A stretch of 64,000 nt of DNA, taken from positions 248,001 through 312,000 of the forward strand of contig JAYMTL010000004.1 of the NCBI GenBank assembly GCA_036897445.1, read 5' to 3'. Each line of letters opens with the position of its first letter. Position 1 is the first letter of the stretch. Origin of the DNA: Pelargonium tetragonum (lineage: Eukaryota > Streptophyta > Magnoliopsida > Geraniales > Geraniaceae). A program made the position numbers and the translations under genes. The notes beneath the pieces were generated by a model. It was given only the letters and a program-made list of their open reading frames with translations. It was not told the DNA's origin and did not search any database. This document shows, piece by piece, positions 63,236 to 64,000 of this stretch.

Positions 63236-64000
63236 TCCATATTCTTACTCTTTATCATACCTTATTTAGTCCTCATTCATAGCCTTCTTAGTAGTCTTCT
63301 TACCTGCCCTAAACCTATTCGTTTTAGAGTGATCTTATTCCTCTAAGGTTTTAACACGATAAGATTATAAAAAGCAAACAAAGTTTTTGCCCCTTTTAAG
63401 ATTCTTGTTTATTCTTAATATCCCCGTAAAGGTTTATTAGTCTAGAATTCTTGAGTCTTTTTCAGGTCAAGCTGCATCTCGGGTATGGAATGTCGGATCT
63501 TTCTATTTTGAGAGACTTCTTACCTTGCTTCTATGAAAGCCTAGTACATGCAAGATTTTTAATCAAGCATCATTAAAAACTCCTATCAATTATCTTATCA
63601 TAACTAACATAGTATAACAACTAAATTGAAAGTCTTCTTATACAAGATTGGTAGATTGTGATATAATTTTAGAGTAGTCCATATTTTACTATAAATACTA
63701 TCTCTCGAGTCAAGGGAACTTCATTTGCTATAATATTAGTAGTAGTTTTCACGAAAGATTTTTTGCTGCTAGAGAATATCTTGCTCGGCGGTTTTATTAG
63801 GATTTGAAAATATTAAGAGGTTCTTTAGTCACAATTAGAGGTAGTTGTTTTTCTAAATAATATTTTATAAGTATGCGTACTTTGATATCATATATAGGGC
63901 TCATTAAACACAGGCAGTTATCCTTTGTAAAACTTATAGGCAACCCACAATCTCTCACTTACTATGGAATTTGCCTAGTAGTTTTCTACTATCGAAGAGT
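63236..64000. other. Gene-poor spacer
   Basis: The first 130 bases are pyrimidine-rich and continue the hydrophobic frame beside R1-F. Beyond that I see nothing supportable to the window end. Confidence 0.45.

Noticed and set aside
1-64000. CRISPR array, insertion sequence, group II intron reverse transcriptase or viral element
   Set aside because: No regularly spaced repeats, transposase or reverse-transcriptase motifs, or long terminal repeats were seen on either strand.

Overview
This 64 kb window is AT-rich (roughly one third G+C by eye) and has almost no recognisable gene. The longest ATG-started reading frames are 101 and 107 codons. At about 65% A+T, random sequence of this length should give roughly twenty ATG-started frames of 60 codons or more and about one of 100 or more; this window has about thirty and two. 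I recognise no rRNA, respiratory, photosynthetic, ribosomal-protein or mobile-element protein gene. The window is essentially non-coding DNA.

The best clue to its origin is a near-complete tRNA-Trp-like gene at 35344-35422. Its acceptor, D and T arms match the plastid/cyanobacterial type of trnW(CCA), while its anticodon arm is rearranged. The texture also resembles organellar intergenic DNA, with countless purine-to-pyrimidine junctions and short palindromes such as GGGAATTCCC. I therefore read the window as part of a very large, gene-poor organellar genome (mitochondrial or plastid) of a plant or alga. The species and compartment are not resolved, and an organelle-derived insert elsewhere cannot be excluded.

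Layout: 1-22 kb is mostly featureless, with a denser open-frame patch at 8.6-9.3 kb, a T-arm-bearing hairpin cluster at 12.8 kb, a strong hairpin at 19.6 kb and the first copy of short repeat R2 at 21.7 kb. At 22.8-23.3 kb comes the first copy of a dispersed degenerate family I call R1. Further copies lie at 30.8, 38.5, 44.6-45.2 (two in tandem, minus strand), 45.6, 53.0 and 63.1 kb. A candidate pseudoknotted RNA lies at 29.2 kb, the tRNA-Trp-like gene at 35.3 kb, and a 5S-rRNA-like segment with a strong hairpin beside it at 41.0-41.2 kb. The rest is unassigned spacer with simple repeats and small tandem duplications.

The most interesting content is R1. Its copies share a GC-richer leader ending in GGAGG-like sequence and ATG, a body that translates to very hydrophobic peptide with few stops, and an A/T/G-rich tail joined to a nearly invariant 25-base spacer. 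It looks like a decayed or oddly encoded family of small membrane-protein genes, but I cannot name the protein.
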